DNA from: an uncultured Arcanobacterium sp. | GTDB lineage: Bacteria; Actinomycetota; Actinomycetes; Actinomycetales; Actinomycetaceae | Direction: 5' to 3' | Assembly: GCA_958428545.1 (NCBI GenBank) | Contig: CAUAGM010000002.1 | Location: 124,001 to 188,000, forward strand | DNA: 64,000 bases | The notes under the pieces: generated by a model | Seen by the model: only the letters and a program-made list of their open reading frames with translations | Told to the model about the DNA's origin: nothing | Databases searched by the model: none | Part shown: positions 33,905-42,073 of the stretch, piece after piece | Position numbering within the stretch: the first letter of the stretch is position 1 | How the letters are laid out: each line of letters opens with the position of its first letter | Translations under genes and position numbers: made by a program

Positions 33905-35119
33905 ATGACTGCAACAATGAATGACCTGCGTGACAAGCGCGCGAAAACCTGGGAACAAGCCAAAGCGTTCCTCGACACCCACCAAGGAGACGACGGACGA
34001 TTGTCTACCGAGGACGATGCCACCTACAGCGCGATGATGGACGACATGGACGCCCTCGCATCTGCTATCACTCGCATGGAAAAGGCAGAAGCCATCGATA
34101 AGGAAATGTCTCGCGCCACTTCCACGCCGCTCACTGTCATGCCCGGCACTGGCGCACCACAAACGGCGAACGAGAAGCCTGGGCGTGCGTCTGCTGAGTA
34201 CCGCAAAGCGTTTTGGGATGCGATGCGCATGAATGCGAATCCGTACGAGATCCGCAATGCCCTGTCCGAAGGTGTCGACACTGAGGGCGGCTATTTGGTG
34301 CCGGACGAATTCGAAACCCACGTCGTCGCCGCACTCGAGGAAGAAAACTTTGTGCGCGGCCTCGCCAAAGTCATCCAAACCAGCTCCGGGGATCGCAAGA
34401 TCCCAGTCGTTGCCACGCACGGTATTGCGACCTGGTTGGAGGAAGGCAAAGCCTATAGCGAATCTGACGAGGTCTTCGACCAGATGACCCTCGGGTCTTT
34501 CAAGCTCGGCACTTTCCTCAAAATCAGCGAAGAACTCTTGAACGATTCCGCGTTCGACATTGAGAGCTATCTGTCGGGTGAGTTTGGGCGCAGGATTGGC
34601 GCCGCTGAGGAAGAAGCATTCTTGACTGGCGATGGGACGAATAAGCCCACCGGGATTTTCACCACTGCCGAAGAAGGTCTCAAAGCCGGTGCTGCCACTA
34701 CCGTCACTGCCGATGAACTCATCGATCTGCACTACTCTTTGCGCTCCCCGTATCGCAAGAACGCGGTGTGGGTGATGAATGATTCGACCGTGAAGGTGAT
34801 TCGTAAGCTCAAAGATGGCAACGGCCAATACCTCTGGCAGCCCGCACTCACTGCTGGCACACCAGACACAATCCTGAACCGCCCCGTCTACACTTCGCAG
34901 TTTGTACCCGAACTCAAAGGCGGGGCGAAAGGTATCGCCTTCGGCGACTTGAGCTTCTATTGGATTGCGGATCGTCAAAGCCGTGCCTTTAAGCGGCTCA
35001 ACGAGCTGTTTGCTACCACCGGGCAGGTCGCGTTCCTTGCCTCCCAGCGGGTCGATGGCAAGCTGATTATCCCCGAGGCTGTGAAAGTGATTACCCAGAA
35101 AACCACCACTGGCGCGTAA
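33905..35119 (+). CDS. HK97-family major capsid protein
   Basis: 404 aa. An N-terminal helical delta-domain (residues ~1-95, scaffold-like, normally cleaved by the protease) precedes the HK97-fold body (EGGYLVPDEFETHVVAAL, TGDGTNKPTGIFTT, FGDLSFYWIADRQSRAF). Length and order after portal and protease are standard. The protein forms the icosahedral head. Confidence 0.94.
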   Translation: MTATMNDLRDKRAKTWEQAKAFLDTHQGDDGRLSTEDDATYSAMMDDMDALASAITRMEKAEAIDKEMSRATSTPLTVMPGTGAPQTANEKPGRASAEYRKAFWDAMRMNANPYEIRNALSEGVDTEGGYLVPDEFETHVVAALEEENFVRGLAKVIQTSSGDRKIPVVATHGIATWLEEGKAYSESDEVFDQMTLGSFKLGTFLKISEELLNDSAFDIESYLSGEFGRRIGAAEEEAFLTGDGTNKPTGIFTTAEEGLKAGAATTVTADELIDLHYSLRSPYRKNAVWVMNDSTVKVIRKLKDGNGQYLWQPALTAGTPDTILNRPVYTSQFVPELKGGAKGIAFGDLSFYWIADRQSRAFKRLNELFATTGQVAFLASQRVDGKLIIPEAVKVITQKTTTGA

Positions 35120-35158
35120 TAGCCGGCGTGGTTACTGATGGATGGGAGGTGTTGATAG

Positions 35159-35479
35159 ATGACTAGCGCGCAAGAACTCTTGAGCGCCGTGAAAGCCAAC
35201 CTGATCGTGGAGCACAACTACGACGACCAGCTATTGCTGGGGTTAATTGGGAATGCGGTCGGGTATGCCGAGGACTATCAACACCTCCCACCCAGCCACT
35301 ACCAGACCAGCGAGATGAGTCCTGCGACCAGGCAGGCTATCATCATGCTCGCCTCCCACTTTTACGAATCCCGTGACGGTTCGACCGCTGGCTTCTGGGG
35401 AGACAACCCACAGGCAGCTAGCGCCGTGTGGGATGCGGTCAACCGGCTGCTGATACTTGACCGCGAATGGAAAATCTGA
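35159..35479 (+). CDS. Head-tail connector protein (gp6-like)
   Basis: 106 aa, helical, with ELLSAVKANLIVEHNYDDQ, QAIIMLASHFYESRDG and AVNRLLILDREW, typical of connector proteins that attach below the portal. RBS GGGAGG upstream of ATG. First of four small connector and completion genes in the usual siphovirus order. Confidence 0.85.
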   Translation: MTSAQELLSAVKANLIVEHNYDDQLLLGLIGNAVGYAEDYQHLPPSHYQTSEMSPATRQAIIMLASHFYESRDGSTAGFWGDNPQAASAVWDAVNRLLILDREWKI

Positions 35480-35494
35480 AGATCGGAGGCGCTG

Positions 35495-35833
35495 ATGTCG
35501 TTTGGGAAAATGAACCAGACCATCACCCTGCTCACGCCCTACGTCATCACTGATGACGAGGGGTTCACCAGCAAAGAGTTACGAGCGGTAGCTACTGTGC
35601 GGGCGTATCGGGAGGGCAGGCACGGCTCGAGCGCGTGGGCGAACCGCGCCGCATTCACGCGGGCCACCGACCTATTCCGCATCCGAACCCTACCCGGCAT
35701 TGACGTCACTGAGGCAATGCTGATTGAAACCGCTGATGGTGAACGCTTCGAGATCAACTCTGTTGAGGACATACGCGGACGAGGCAGGTACCTCGAAATA
35801 TTGGCGACCGCTGTGGCACCGGAAGGGAGCTAA
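35495..35833 (+). CDS. Head closure / head-tail adaptor protein
   Basis: 112 aa. Starts MSFGKMNQTITLLTPYVITD and has EGRHGSSAWANRAAFTRATD, characteristic of SPP1 gp16-like/Phage_H_T_join stoppers. It plugs the portal after packaging. RBS GATCGGAGG. Ends 2 bases before the next gene. Confidence 0.83.
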   Translation: MSFGKMNQTITLLTPYVITDDEGFTSKELRAVATVRAYREGRHGSSAWANRAAFTRATDLFRIRTLPGIDVTEAMLIETADGERFEINSVEDIRGRGRYLEILATAVAPEGS

Positions 35834-35835
35834 CC

Positions 35836-36267
35836 ATGGCTCGAACTACAATCACCATGCCAGAACAAACCCTCAAGCAGATTGAGAAGCTCTCTTCTCA
35901 GACCGATGAGTTGGCAGATGATGTGCTCAAAGCCGGAGCCGACGTTATGGAGCCGGTGATGCGTTCCAACCTGCAAGCCTCTATCGGACGGGGCGAGGAC
36001 ACGTCTCGCTCGACCGGGCAGCTCGTCGCTGCTCTTGGTATTTCGCCAGTGAAAACCGATAGGAACGGGAACCACAACATTAAGGTCGGCTTCGCCGAGA
36101 ACCGTACCGACGGACGCCCTAACGCGCTCATCGCCATGGTTCTCGAATATGGCAGCTCCAACCGTAAAGCCCACCCGTTTTTGAACAAGACCCGCAACGC
36201 CACCAAAAGCACGGTCGTGGAAGCAATGAAGACCCGGCTCGAGGAAGCAATTGGAGGCAGATCATGA
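35836..36267 (+). CDS. HK97 gp10-like tail completion protein
   Basis: 143 aa. Features VLKAGADVMEPVMRSNLQA, ALGISPVKTDRNGNHNIKVG, AMVLEYGSSNRKAHPFL and a C-terminal basic helix are typical of the HK97-gp10/neck family. It links the head connector and tail tube. Overlaps the next gene by 4 bases. Confidence 0.86.
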   Translation: MARTTITMPEQTLKQIEKLSSQTDELADDVLKAGADVMEPVMRSNLQASIGRGEDTSRSTGQLVAALGISPVKTDRNGNHNIKVGFAENRTDGRPNALIAMVLEYGSSNRKAHPFLNKTRNATKSTVVEAMKTRLEEAIGGRS

Positions 36268-36614
36268 GCCTACTCGCCGACCTCACCGCTATGTGCAAGA
36301 AGCTGAAGCTTCCTGTAGCTACTGTGCTCTACACCGAAAGCCCAGCACCCGATGCCTACGCTGTACTCACACCCTTGGATGAGGTTTTCCGCCTGTATCG
36401 GGATAACCAGCCTGGCATCGATGTGGAAGAAGTCCGGCTCTCACTGTTTTGCACAACCAACTACCGCAAGCTAGCCCAGCGGATCACCACCGCCTGCATT
36501 GACGCCGGATTAACGGTCACAGCTCGCAGGTATGTGGGTCATGAGGACGATACCGGCTACCACCACTGGGCAATCGACCTTGCCACCTATGAACTAGTCA
36601 CCATCGGCCAGTAG
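36264..36614 (+). CDS. Tail terminator-like protein
   Basis: 116 aa. Size, position and the central PDAYAVLTPLDEVFRLYRDN with VEEVRLSLFCTTNYRKLAQR fit tail terminator/completion proteins of siphophages. ATG behind GGAGGCAGATC. It is followed by an inserted gene on the opposite strand whose 3' end overlaps it by 28 bases. Confidence 0.72.
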   Translation: MSLLADLTAMCKKLKLPVATVLYTESPAPDAYAVLTPLDEVFRLYRDNQPGIDVEEVRLSLFCTTNYRKLAQRITTACIDAGLTVTARRYVGHEDDTGYHHWAIDLATYELVTIGQ

Positions 36615-37222
36615 ATGTCCCAGCCGCCAGCCGCCCGCGCGTTTTTCCCTGCCTGCACAATCAACCCATGCAACAGCCCGTATTCACTAACCGTCAGTTC
36701 CTCGGTGCGAATCGCGTCATCGCACGCCAGTCGCGCTGCCTTATATGTTGGGTATTCGCCCCATCCGGCAGCGTTCAAAAGTCTGCGACCGTAGGCGTCA
36801 TAGATGAAGACGCCACGGTTATAGGCGTACAGCAGAATATCGTCAGCGGTTTCTTCACCAACCCCACGAACCTCAAGCAACGACCAGCGCAACTCAGCAT
36901 CGCTCAAGTCCGGGGCTAGATGGTCGTTGGTGGTGAACCAGGTGGAGATATTGGCAAGATAACGGGTCTTGGCACGCCAATAGCCTGAGGGACGAATCGC
37001 TTCCTGCACCAGCTTCTCGTTGCCCTCCCGCAGCGCAGCGGGGTTGAGCAGACCCTGGTTTTTGAGGTTGGTGAGGGCTTTCTCCACGCTCGTCCACGTC
37101 GTGTTCTGCGTCAAGATCGCGCCAGCGAGGATCTCGAAGCGGGTATCGCCCGGCCACCACACACCAGCATCTGGGATCGCACGCTTGAGTGCCGCGAGAA
37201 TCTCACGCATCGCCATCACCAT
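36587..37222 (-). CDS. HhH-GPD (endonuclease III-related) DNA glycosylase, inserted in the tail operon
   Basis: 211 aa. EndoIII-type core: AGAILTQNTTWTSVEKALTN, helix-hairpin-helix VRGVGEETADDILLYAYNR with catalytic-type Asp in VFIYDAYGRRLL. The Lys of bifunctional EndoIII is replaced by Glu (GVGEET), and the C-terminal four-Cys iron-sulfur loop is missing. It looks like a monofunctional glycosylase of the MutY/Nth superfamily. Opposite strand, between tail terminator and tail tube genes, so it is an inserted cargo gene. The substrate base is unknown; a link to the modified DNA made by the phage methyltransferases is possible. Confidence 0.85.
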   Translation of the reverse strand: MVMAMREILAALKRAIPDAGVWWPGDTRFEILAGAILTQNTTWTSVEKALTNLKNQGLLNPAALREGNEKLVQEAIRPSGYWRAKTRYLANISTWFTTNDHLAPDLSDAELRWSLLEVRGVGEETADDILLYAYNRGVFIYDAYGRRLLNAAGWGEYPTYKAARLACDDAIRTEELTVSEYGLLHGLIVQAGKNARAAGGWDIYWPMVTSS

Positions 37223-37291
37223 AAAGCTTCACCGCCTTCCTCCAGTTTTCATTTTCTCAAACCACCGCCACCAACAGAAAGGAAAAGAATC

Positions 37292-37879
37292 ATGGCAACG
37301 ATTGGTTTAGACAAGCTCTACTACGCCACCTTCACCGAGAACGACCAAGGTAACGAGACCTACAACACCCCGAAACCCCTAGCGAAAGCTATCAGCGCTG
37401 AACTAAGTGTGGAGCTGGCTGAGGCAATTTTGTATGCCGATGACGGGGCATCCGAGATTGTGAAAGAGTTCAAGTCCGGCACTATCACTTTGGGTGTGGA
37501 TGATATTGGTGCCGACGTGGCAGCAGACCTGATCGGGGCACGCGTGGACGGAAACAAAGTCCTCGTGTCCGCTACCGAGGACGGCGGAGCAGGAGTAGCG
37601 ATCGCGTTCCGTGCCGCCAAGGCGAATGGCACGTACCGGTATTTCTGGTTGTATCGGGTGAAGTTCGCTGTGCCCACCACGAGCTTGACGACGAAGGGTG
37701 ATTCGATTGAGTTCTCCACCCCGGAGATTGAGGGAACGATTCTGCGCCGAACGAAACCTGATGGTGCTGGTAAGCATCCGTGGAAAGCAGAAGCCGACGA
37801 AGCAACCGCCACCAATGATGTTATTTCGAACTGGTATAAGACCGTGTATGAGCCGTCCTTTACCCAGGCAGGAGCATAA
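37292..37879 (+). CDS. Major tail protein
   Basis: 195 aa. ATIGLDKLYYATFTENDQG, AKAISAELSVELAEAILYAD, VKEFKSGTITLGVDD and FSTPEIEGTILRR are typical of the phage tail-tube family (Phi13-like). ATG behind AAAGGAAAAG. It forms the tube through which DNA is ejected and works with the chaperone and tape measure encoded downstream. Confidence 0.88.
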   Translation: MATIGLDKLYYATFTENDQGNETYNTPKPLAKAISAELSVELAEAILYADDGASEIVKEFKSGTITLGVDDIGADVAADLIGARVDGNKVLVSATEDGGAGVAIAFRAAKANGTYRYFWLYRVKFAVPTTSLTTKGDSIEFSTPEIEGTILRRTKPDGAGKHPWKAEADEATATNDVISNWYKTVYEPSFTQAGA

Positions 37880-37881
37880 CC

Positions 37882-38283
37882 ATGAGCACCAAAACCACGA
37901 ATAAGCCGGCGTCAGTGATCACGATTAACGGGCAAGACTATCAGCTACGCCTCACCACGAGGGCGACCCGTGAGATTGCTGGCCGTTATGGCGGGCTCGA
38001 TCATTTGGGTGACAAACTCATGAAGTCGGAGAACTTTGAGCAAGCTATCGAAGAAGTCATCTGGCTCATCTGCCTGCTCGCTAACCAAGACGTCGCTATC
38101 TGGAATCTTGGGCACCCCGACGATAAGCGCGAAGAACTATCGACTGAGGTTGTTGAGCTGCTCACCGTGCCCGCTGACCTGACCGGCTATAAGAGCGCGA
38201 TCACGGCGGCACTGGAGGAAGGCACACGCCGGGCGATTGTTTCCGAGCCAGACCCAAAAGCAGACGCCAAACCAGCACAGTGA
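37882..38283 (+). CDS. Tail assembly chaperone
   Basis: 133 aa. ITINGQDYQLRLTTRATREI and FEQAIEEVIWLICLLANQDV are usual for gpG-like chaperones. The stop overlaps the GTG of the next gene. Many phages make a longer gpG-T product by ribosomal frameshifting at this junction, but I see no clear slippery heptamer, so stop-start coupling seems more likely. Confidence 0.8.
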   Translation: MSTKTTNKPASVITINGQDYQLRLTTRATREIAGRYGGLDHLGDKLMKSENFEQAIEEVIWLICLLANQDVAIWNLGHPDDKREELSTEVVELLTVPADLTGYKSAITAALEEGTRRAIVSEPDPKADAKPAQ

Positions 38284-38480
38284 GCGCAGAGTCGGACGAG
38301 GCGGCATTCACACGGATCGAATACATCGCGCTAGCCCACCTCCACCTCACCCGGGCGGAGGTGGGTTTACTGCGCTTTGGCTACCTACTCGATTTGATCG
38401 AATGCTGGCGACAAGAAACCGGCATCAGCAAACCCCTACGTCACGTCACCATCGACGATGTGATTCCGCTCGGCATCTAA
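38280..38480 (+). CDS. Second tail chaperone-like small protein (gpT-like position)
   Basis: 66 aa, GTG start overlapping the previous stop. Helical (EYIALAHLHLTRAEVGLLRF; LLDLIECWRQETG). Its position between chaperone and tape measure is that of the T part of gpG-gpT. It binds the tape measure in relatives. Family assignment is from position and size. Confidence 0.62.
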   Translation: MSAESDEAAFTRIEYIALAHLHLTRAEVGLLRFGYLLDLIECWRQETGISKPLRHVTIDDVIPLGI

Positions 38481-38516
38481 CAACCTAATCGCATTATCTG
38501 AAAGGAGTCTTTAGCC

Positions 38517-41342
38517 ATGGCTGAGGGTTTTGGTTTGAAGATTGCTTTGGAGGGTGAGCGGGAGTTTAAGGCCGCGCTGCGTGATATCAACGCCAGTTTT
38601 AAGGTGCTCGGCTCTGAGATGAAGCTGGTGGATTCTCAGTTCGCCAAGAATGACAACTCGACCGAGAAGCTGACGGCCCGTAACCAAGTGCTGGGGCGTG
38701 AGATCGAGGCGCAGAAGGCGAAGATCGCGACCCTGCGTGACGCACTCGAGAACGCTTCGTCTTCGTTTGGGGAGTCGGATCGGCGGACCCAGAACTGGCA
38801 GGTACAGCTCAACCACGCCCAAGCCACGCTCAATAATTTGGAGCGCGAGGTTGAGGATAACAACGCCGCTCTGGCGAAGTCTGATACCGAGATGGGTCAG
38901 GCAGCTAGTGCTGCAAACGAGCTCGAGCAGCAACTCGACCAAGCGGGTGATGAAGCTGCGGATAGTGAGGGTAAGTTTTCTAAGTTGTCGGGTGCGGCGA
39001 AAGCCATGGGTGCTGCCCTCGGTGCGGCGTTCGTCGCGGTCGGCACAGCCAGTGTTGCTGCCGCGAAAGGCCTGTCCAGCATGGCTGTGTCGTCTGCTGC
39101 GTATGCGGACGATATTTTGACGACCTCGACGGTGACTGGGGTGTCGGCTGAGAAGTTGCAGGCGTATACGTATGCGGCTGAGCTGGTGGACGTCTCCGTG
39201 GAAACGATGACGAAATCCATGGGGAAAAACATTAAGTCGATGGCTGCTGCCCACAACGGCACCAAGCTCGCGGTTGAGGCCTACAAGAAGCTCGGTGTTT
39301 CCGTCACCGACTCCAGTGGTCAGCTGCGCGATAGCGAGACGGTGTATTGGGAGGCGATTGACGCTCTGGGCAAGATCCCGAACGAAACCGAGCGGGACGC
39401 TATCGCGTTCCAGTTGTTTGGAAAGAGCGCTCAGGAGTTGAATCCGCTGATCGAGCAAGGCTCGGCGGGTATGAGCGAGCTGACTGAGGAAGCTAAACGC
39501 ATGGGCGCAGTCCTCTCAGATGAAACCCTGGAGCAGCTCGGTAAGTTTGATGATTCGATTCAGCGACTCAAAGCTGGTGGTGCAGCAGCGAAAAACGCCC
39601 TCGGCACCGTCCTCCTCCCACAGTTGCAGCTGTTGGCTGATGATGGTGTGAACCTGCTCGGCGAATTCACTCAGGGTTTGGTTGAGGCTGATGGTGACTA
39701 GGCAAAGATCAGTGAGGTTATGTCCAACACGGTGCAAGGCCTCGCCAGCTCCCTACTCTCCACCCTGCCATCGGTGCTTCAAGCAGTCGAGGGCATCGTG
39801 GGTGGGCTCGGTTCGGCGTTTATGGCGAACCTGCCACTGCTCATAGAGTCGGCAACCCAAATCGTCGTGTTTCTCGTGCAAGGCCTCATCAACGCGCTGC
39901 CAGGGTTGACGGAGGGTGCGGTTCAGTTGGTGTTGGGGTTGGTGGATGCGATTATCGCTAACCTGCCAATGTTGCTCGAGGCTGCTTTGCAGATGATTGC
40001 CACGCTGGCTACTGGGTTGGCTGAGGCGTTGCCGAGCCTGCTTCCGGCTATCGTGTAACTCGTGATTGATATGTGCACCACACTGATCGAGAACCTGCCG
40101 TTGATTCTTGATGCGGCGTTGCAGCTCGTCATGGGCCTCGCTCAAGGCCTGCTGGCTGCTATCCCGGTGCTGGTAGAAGCCTTGCCGGGGTTGATCACGG
40201 CGATTATTGACTTCATTGTTGTGTCGATTCCGCTCATCATCGATGCCGGTATCCAACTATTCACCGCACTGGTGACCGCGCTACCAGACATTATTACGGC
40301 AATAGTCGAGGCTTTGCCGCAAATCATTGACGCGGTGATTACTGGGTTGCTGGGGAATCTGCCGCTACTGGTGGATGCTGGCGTGCAATTGTTCGTGGCG
40401 TTGATTGGTGCCCTGCCAGATATCATCACGACGATTGTGGATGCGTTGCCGCAAATCATCGCAGCCATCTTGGGTGCCGTGCTCGGGGCTATCCCGCAAA
40501 TCATCACGGCAGGCGTGCAACTCTTGGTTGCGTTGGTGCGCAATCTTCCTGCGATTATCGGTGCAATCCTGAGCGCAGTGGGACGGATACTGGCAGGTAT
40601 CCTCGGGGCGATTGGTGGCGGGGTTGGGTCGATGGTGAGCGCTGGCTATAACCTGCTCATGGCCTTGATCCGTAACATCGGCTCGGTCATCTCCTCGATC
40701 ACCGCAGCTGCTCGCAATATTCTCTCCAGCATTATTAACGCGATGAGTGGCGGGGTCAGTCAGATGGCGAACGTGGGTAGCAATCTCGTGCGCGGGTTGT
40801 GGAACGGTATCCAAGGACTCGCGGGCTGGTTGTGGAACCGGGTGAGTTCGTGGTGTGCCGACTTGTGGGATGGCATTCTTGGCTTCTTCGGTATCCACTC
40901 TCCCTCAAAGGAAATGGCGTGGGTGGGCCAAATGCTCACCACAGGCCTCGCAGGAGGCATCAGCGCTACCGGTAAACAGGCCGTGGATGCAGCTACCGAT
41001 ATGGCGGCAGGTACGCTCTCAGCTTTTGATGAGCTAGCAGCCAGCGTACACGTGCCTGTGCATATTCAGCCCGATGCTTTTGAGATACCACAGCTCGAGC
41101 TACCAGCTATTACTACGTCTTTAGGTAAGGCTGATGCTCGCACCAGGCAAGATGCTGGGGCTGGTGGGTTGGATGTTCGAGGGTTGATTGATCAGACGGC
41201 TCGGGTGATTCTGGGTGGTTTGGATATTCGGGTGGTGCTTGATGACGGCACGCTGGTCGGCAAGCTCACACCACGTATTGATAAACAACTCGCCCTGCGC
41301 TCACGCAGGGCTGGCGCGCTGATGGGAGGTGTGTATGCGTAG
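38517..41342 (+). pseudogene. Tape measure protein gene with two in-frame stop codons
   Basis: One frame runs from ATG 38517 to TAG 41340 (942 codons) with stops only at 39699 (TAG) and 40056 (TAA); all three blocks are in the same frame. Block 1: N-terminal coiled coil (residues ~15-135), then an Ala-rich hydrophobic segment and LTEEAKRMGAVLSDETLEQL. Blocks 2 and 3: tandem hydrophobic repeats (ALPDIITAIVEALPQIID) and C-terminal FFGIHSPSKEMAWVG. The TAG follows EADGD where Trp is usual (TGG to TAG); the TAA fits a lost CAA. Without suppression no full tape measure can be made, so tails should fail. No frameshift is present. Confidence 0.85.
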
Positions 41343-42057
41343 CTTCACGTTAAACAACCAATACGACTCTTACAGTGATTTCGGTATTCGTATTCTCGAG
41401 CCACCCGCGATCCCCACCACGCAGCGAATCGTTGAGGATATCGAGGTCGAAGGACGAGCAGGAACACTCACGCGCGAGAAGGGGTGGGCTGACCAGAGCA
41501 TCACGATTCACTGTGCCATCACGAACGCCCACGACATGACGGCGCTTGAGATGTTCTGTCACCTGCGGGCCGTGTGTGAGGGCACGGTCGCTAGCGTGGG
41601 GCGAATAGAGCGCCTGGAACTGTCCAGCAATCCTGGCGTGTTCTACACGGTGAAACATATCGACGTCAGCGACCTCACGAAGCTCACGAGCCACTGGTGG
41701 GACTTCACTGTGACGTTTACCTGCCAGCCGTTCAACTACCTGAGCGGGGTCCAGCCGATTACGCTCACCGCCAGCGGGCAGGTGGTCAATCCGTGCCTAG
41801 TGACAGCCGAGCCGGTCATCACGGTGTATGGCAGCGGCACCCTCACCATCAACATCGGCGACATCATGCATACGGTGACGTCTCCCAGCGGGCAAGTCAC
41901 TATCGACACACCGCGCAAGATCTGTCACGTGGCAGGAAACATCCAAACCGATGCCCTGATCGGTGACTTCCCGATCCTTGCACCGATGAGCAACCAGATC
42001 AGCCTCGGCGCGGGCATTTCCAAGATCGTGATTGAACCCAACTGGCGCAGCCTCTAA
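41335..42057 (+). CDS. Distal tail protein (Dit-like)
   Basis: 240 aa from ATG 41335; the upstream in-frame GTG (41329) overlaps the GGGAGG itself. MRSFTLNNQYDSYSDFGIRI, a middle CHLRAVCEGTVASVGRIERL and a galectin-like C-terminal beta-rich half (SPSGQVTIDTPRKICHVAG) are typical. It forms the hub at the tail tip. Overlaps the tape measure stop by 8 bases. Confidence 0.85.
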   Translation: MRSFTLNNQYDSYSDFGIRILEPPAIPTTQRIVEDIEVEGRAGTLTREKGWADQSITIHCAITNAHDMTALEMFCHLRAVCEGTVASVGRIERLELSSNPGVFYTVKHIDVSDLTKLTSHWWDFTVTFTCQPFNYLSGVQPITLTASGQVVNPCLVTAEPVITVYGSGTLTINIGDIMHTVTSPSGQVTIDTPRKICHVAGNIQTDALIGDFPILAPMSNQISLGAGISKIVIEPNWRSL

Positions 42058-42073
42058 CGAAAGCGAAACACTG

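Noticed and set aside
33878..34978. Long minus-strand frame (366 aa) opposite the major capsid gene
   Set aside because: Mirror frame of a clear capsid gene, produced by its codon bias; no RBS and no recognisable domain.
38237..38300. Programmed -1 frameshift joining the two tail chaperones
   Set aside because: No clear slippery heptamer was found before the stop; stop-start overlap explains the arrangement.
38511..39458. 315-aa minus-strand frame opposite the tape measure
   Set aside because: Shadow frame over the coiled-coil coding region.
15311..41342. Reassigned stop codons (alternative genetic code) in the prophage
   Set aside because: TAA and TAG also end many intact phage genes at expected lengths (for example large terminase TAG and capsid TAA), frameshifts coexist, and no suppressor tRNA was seen. 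Decay is simpler.
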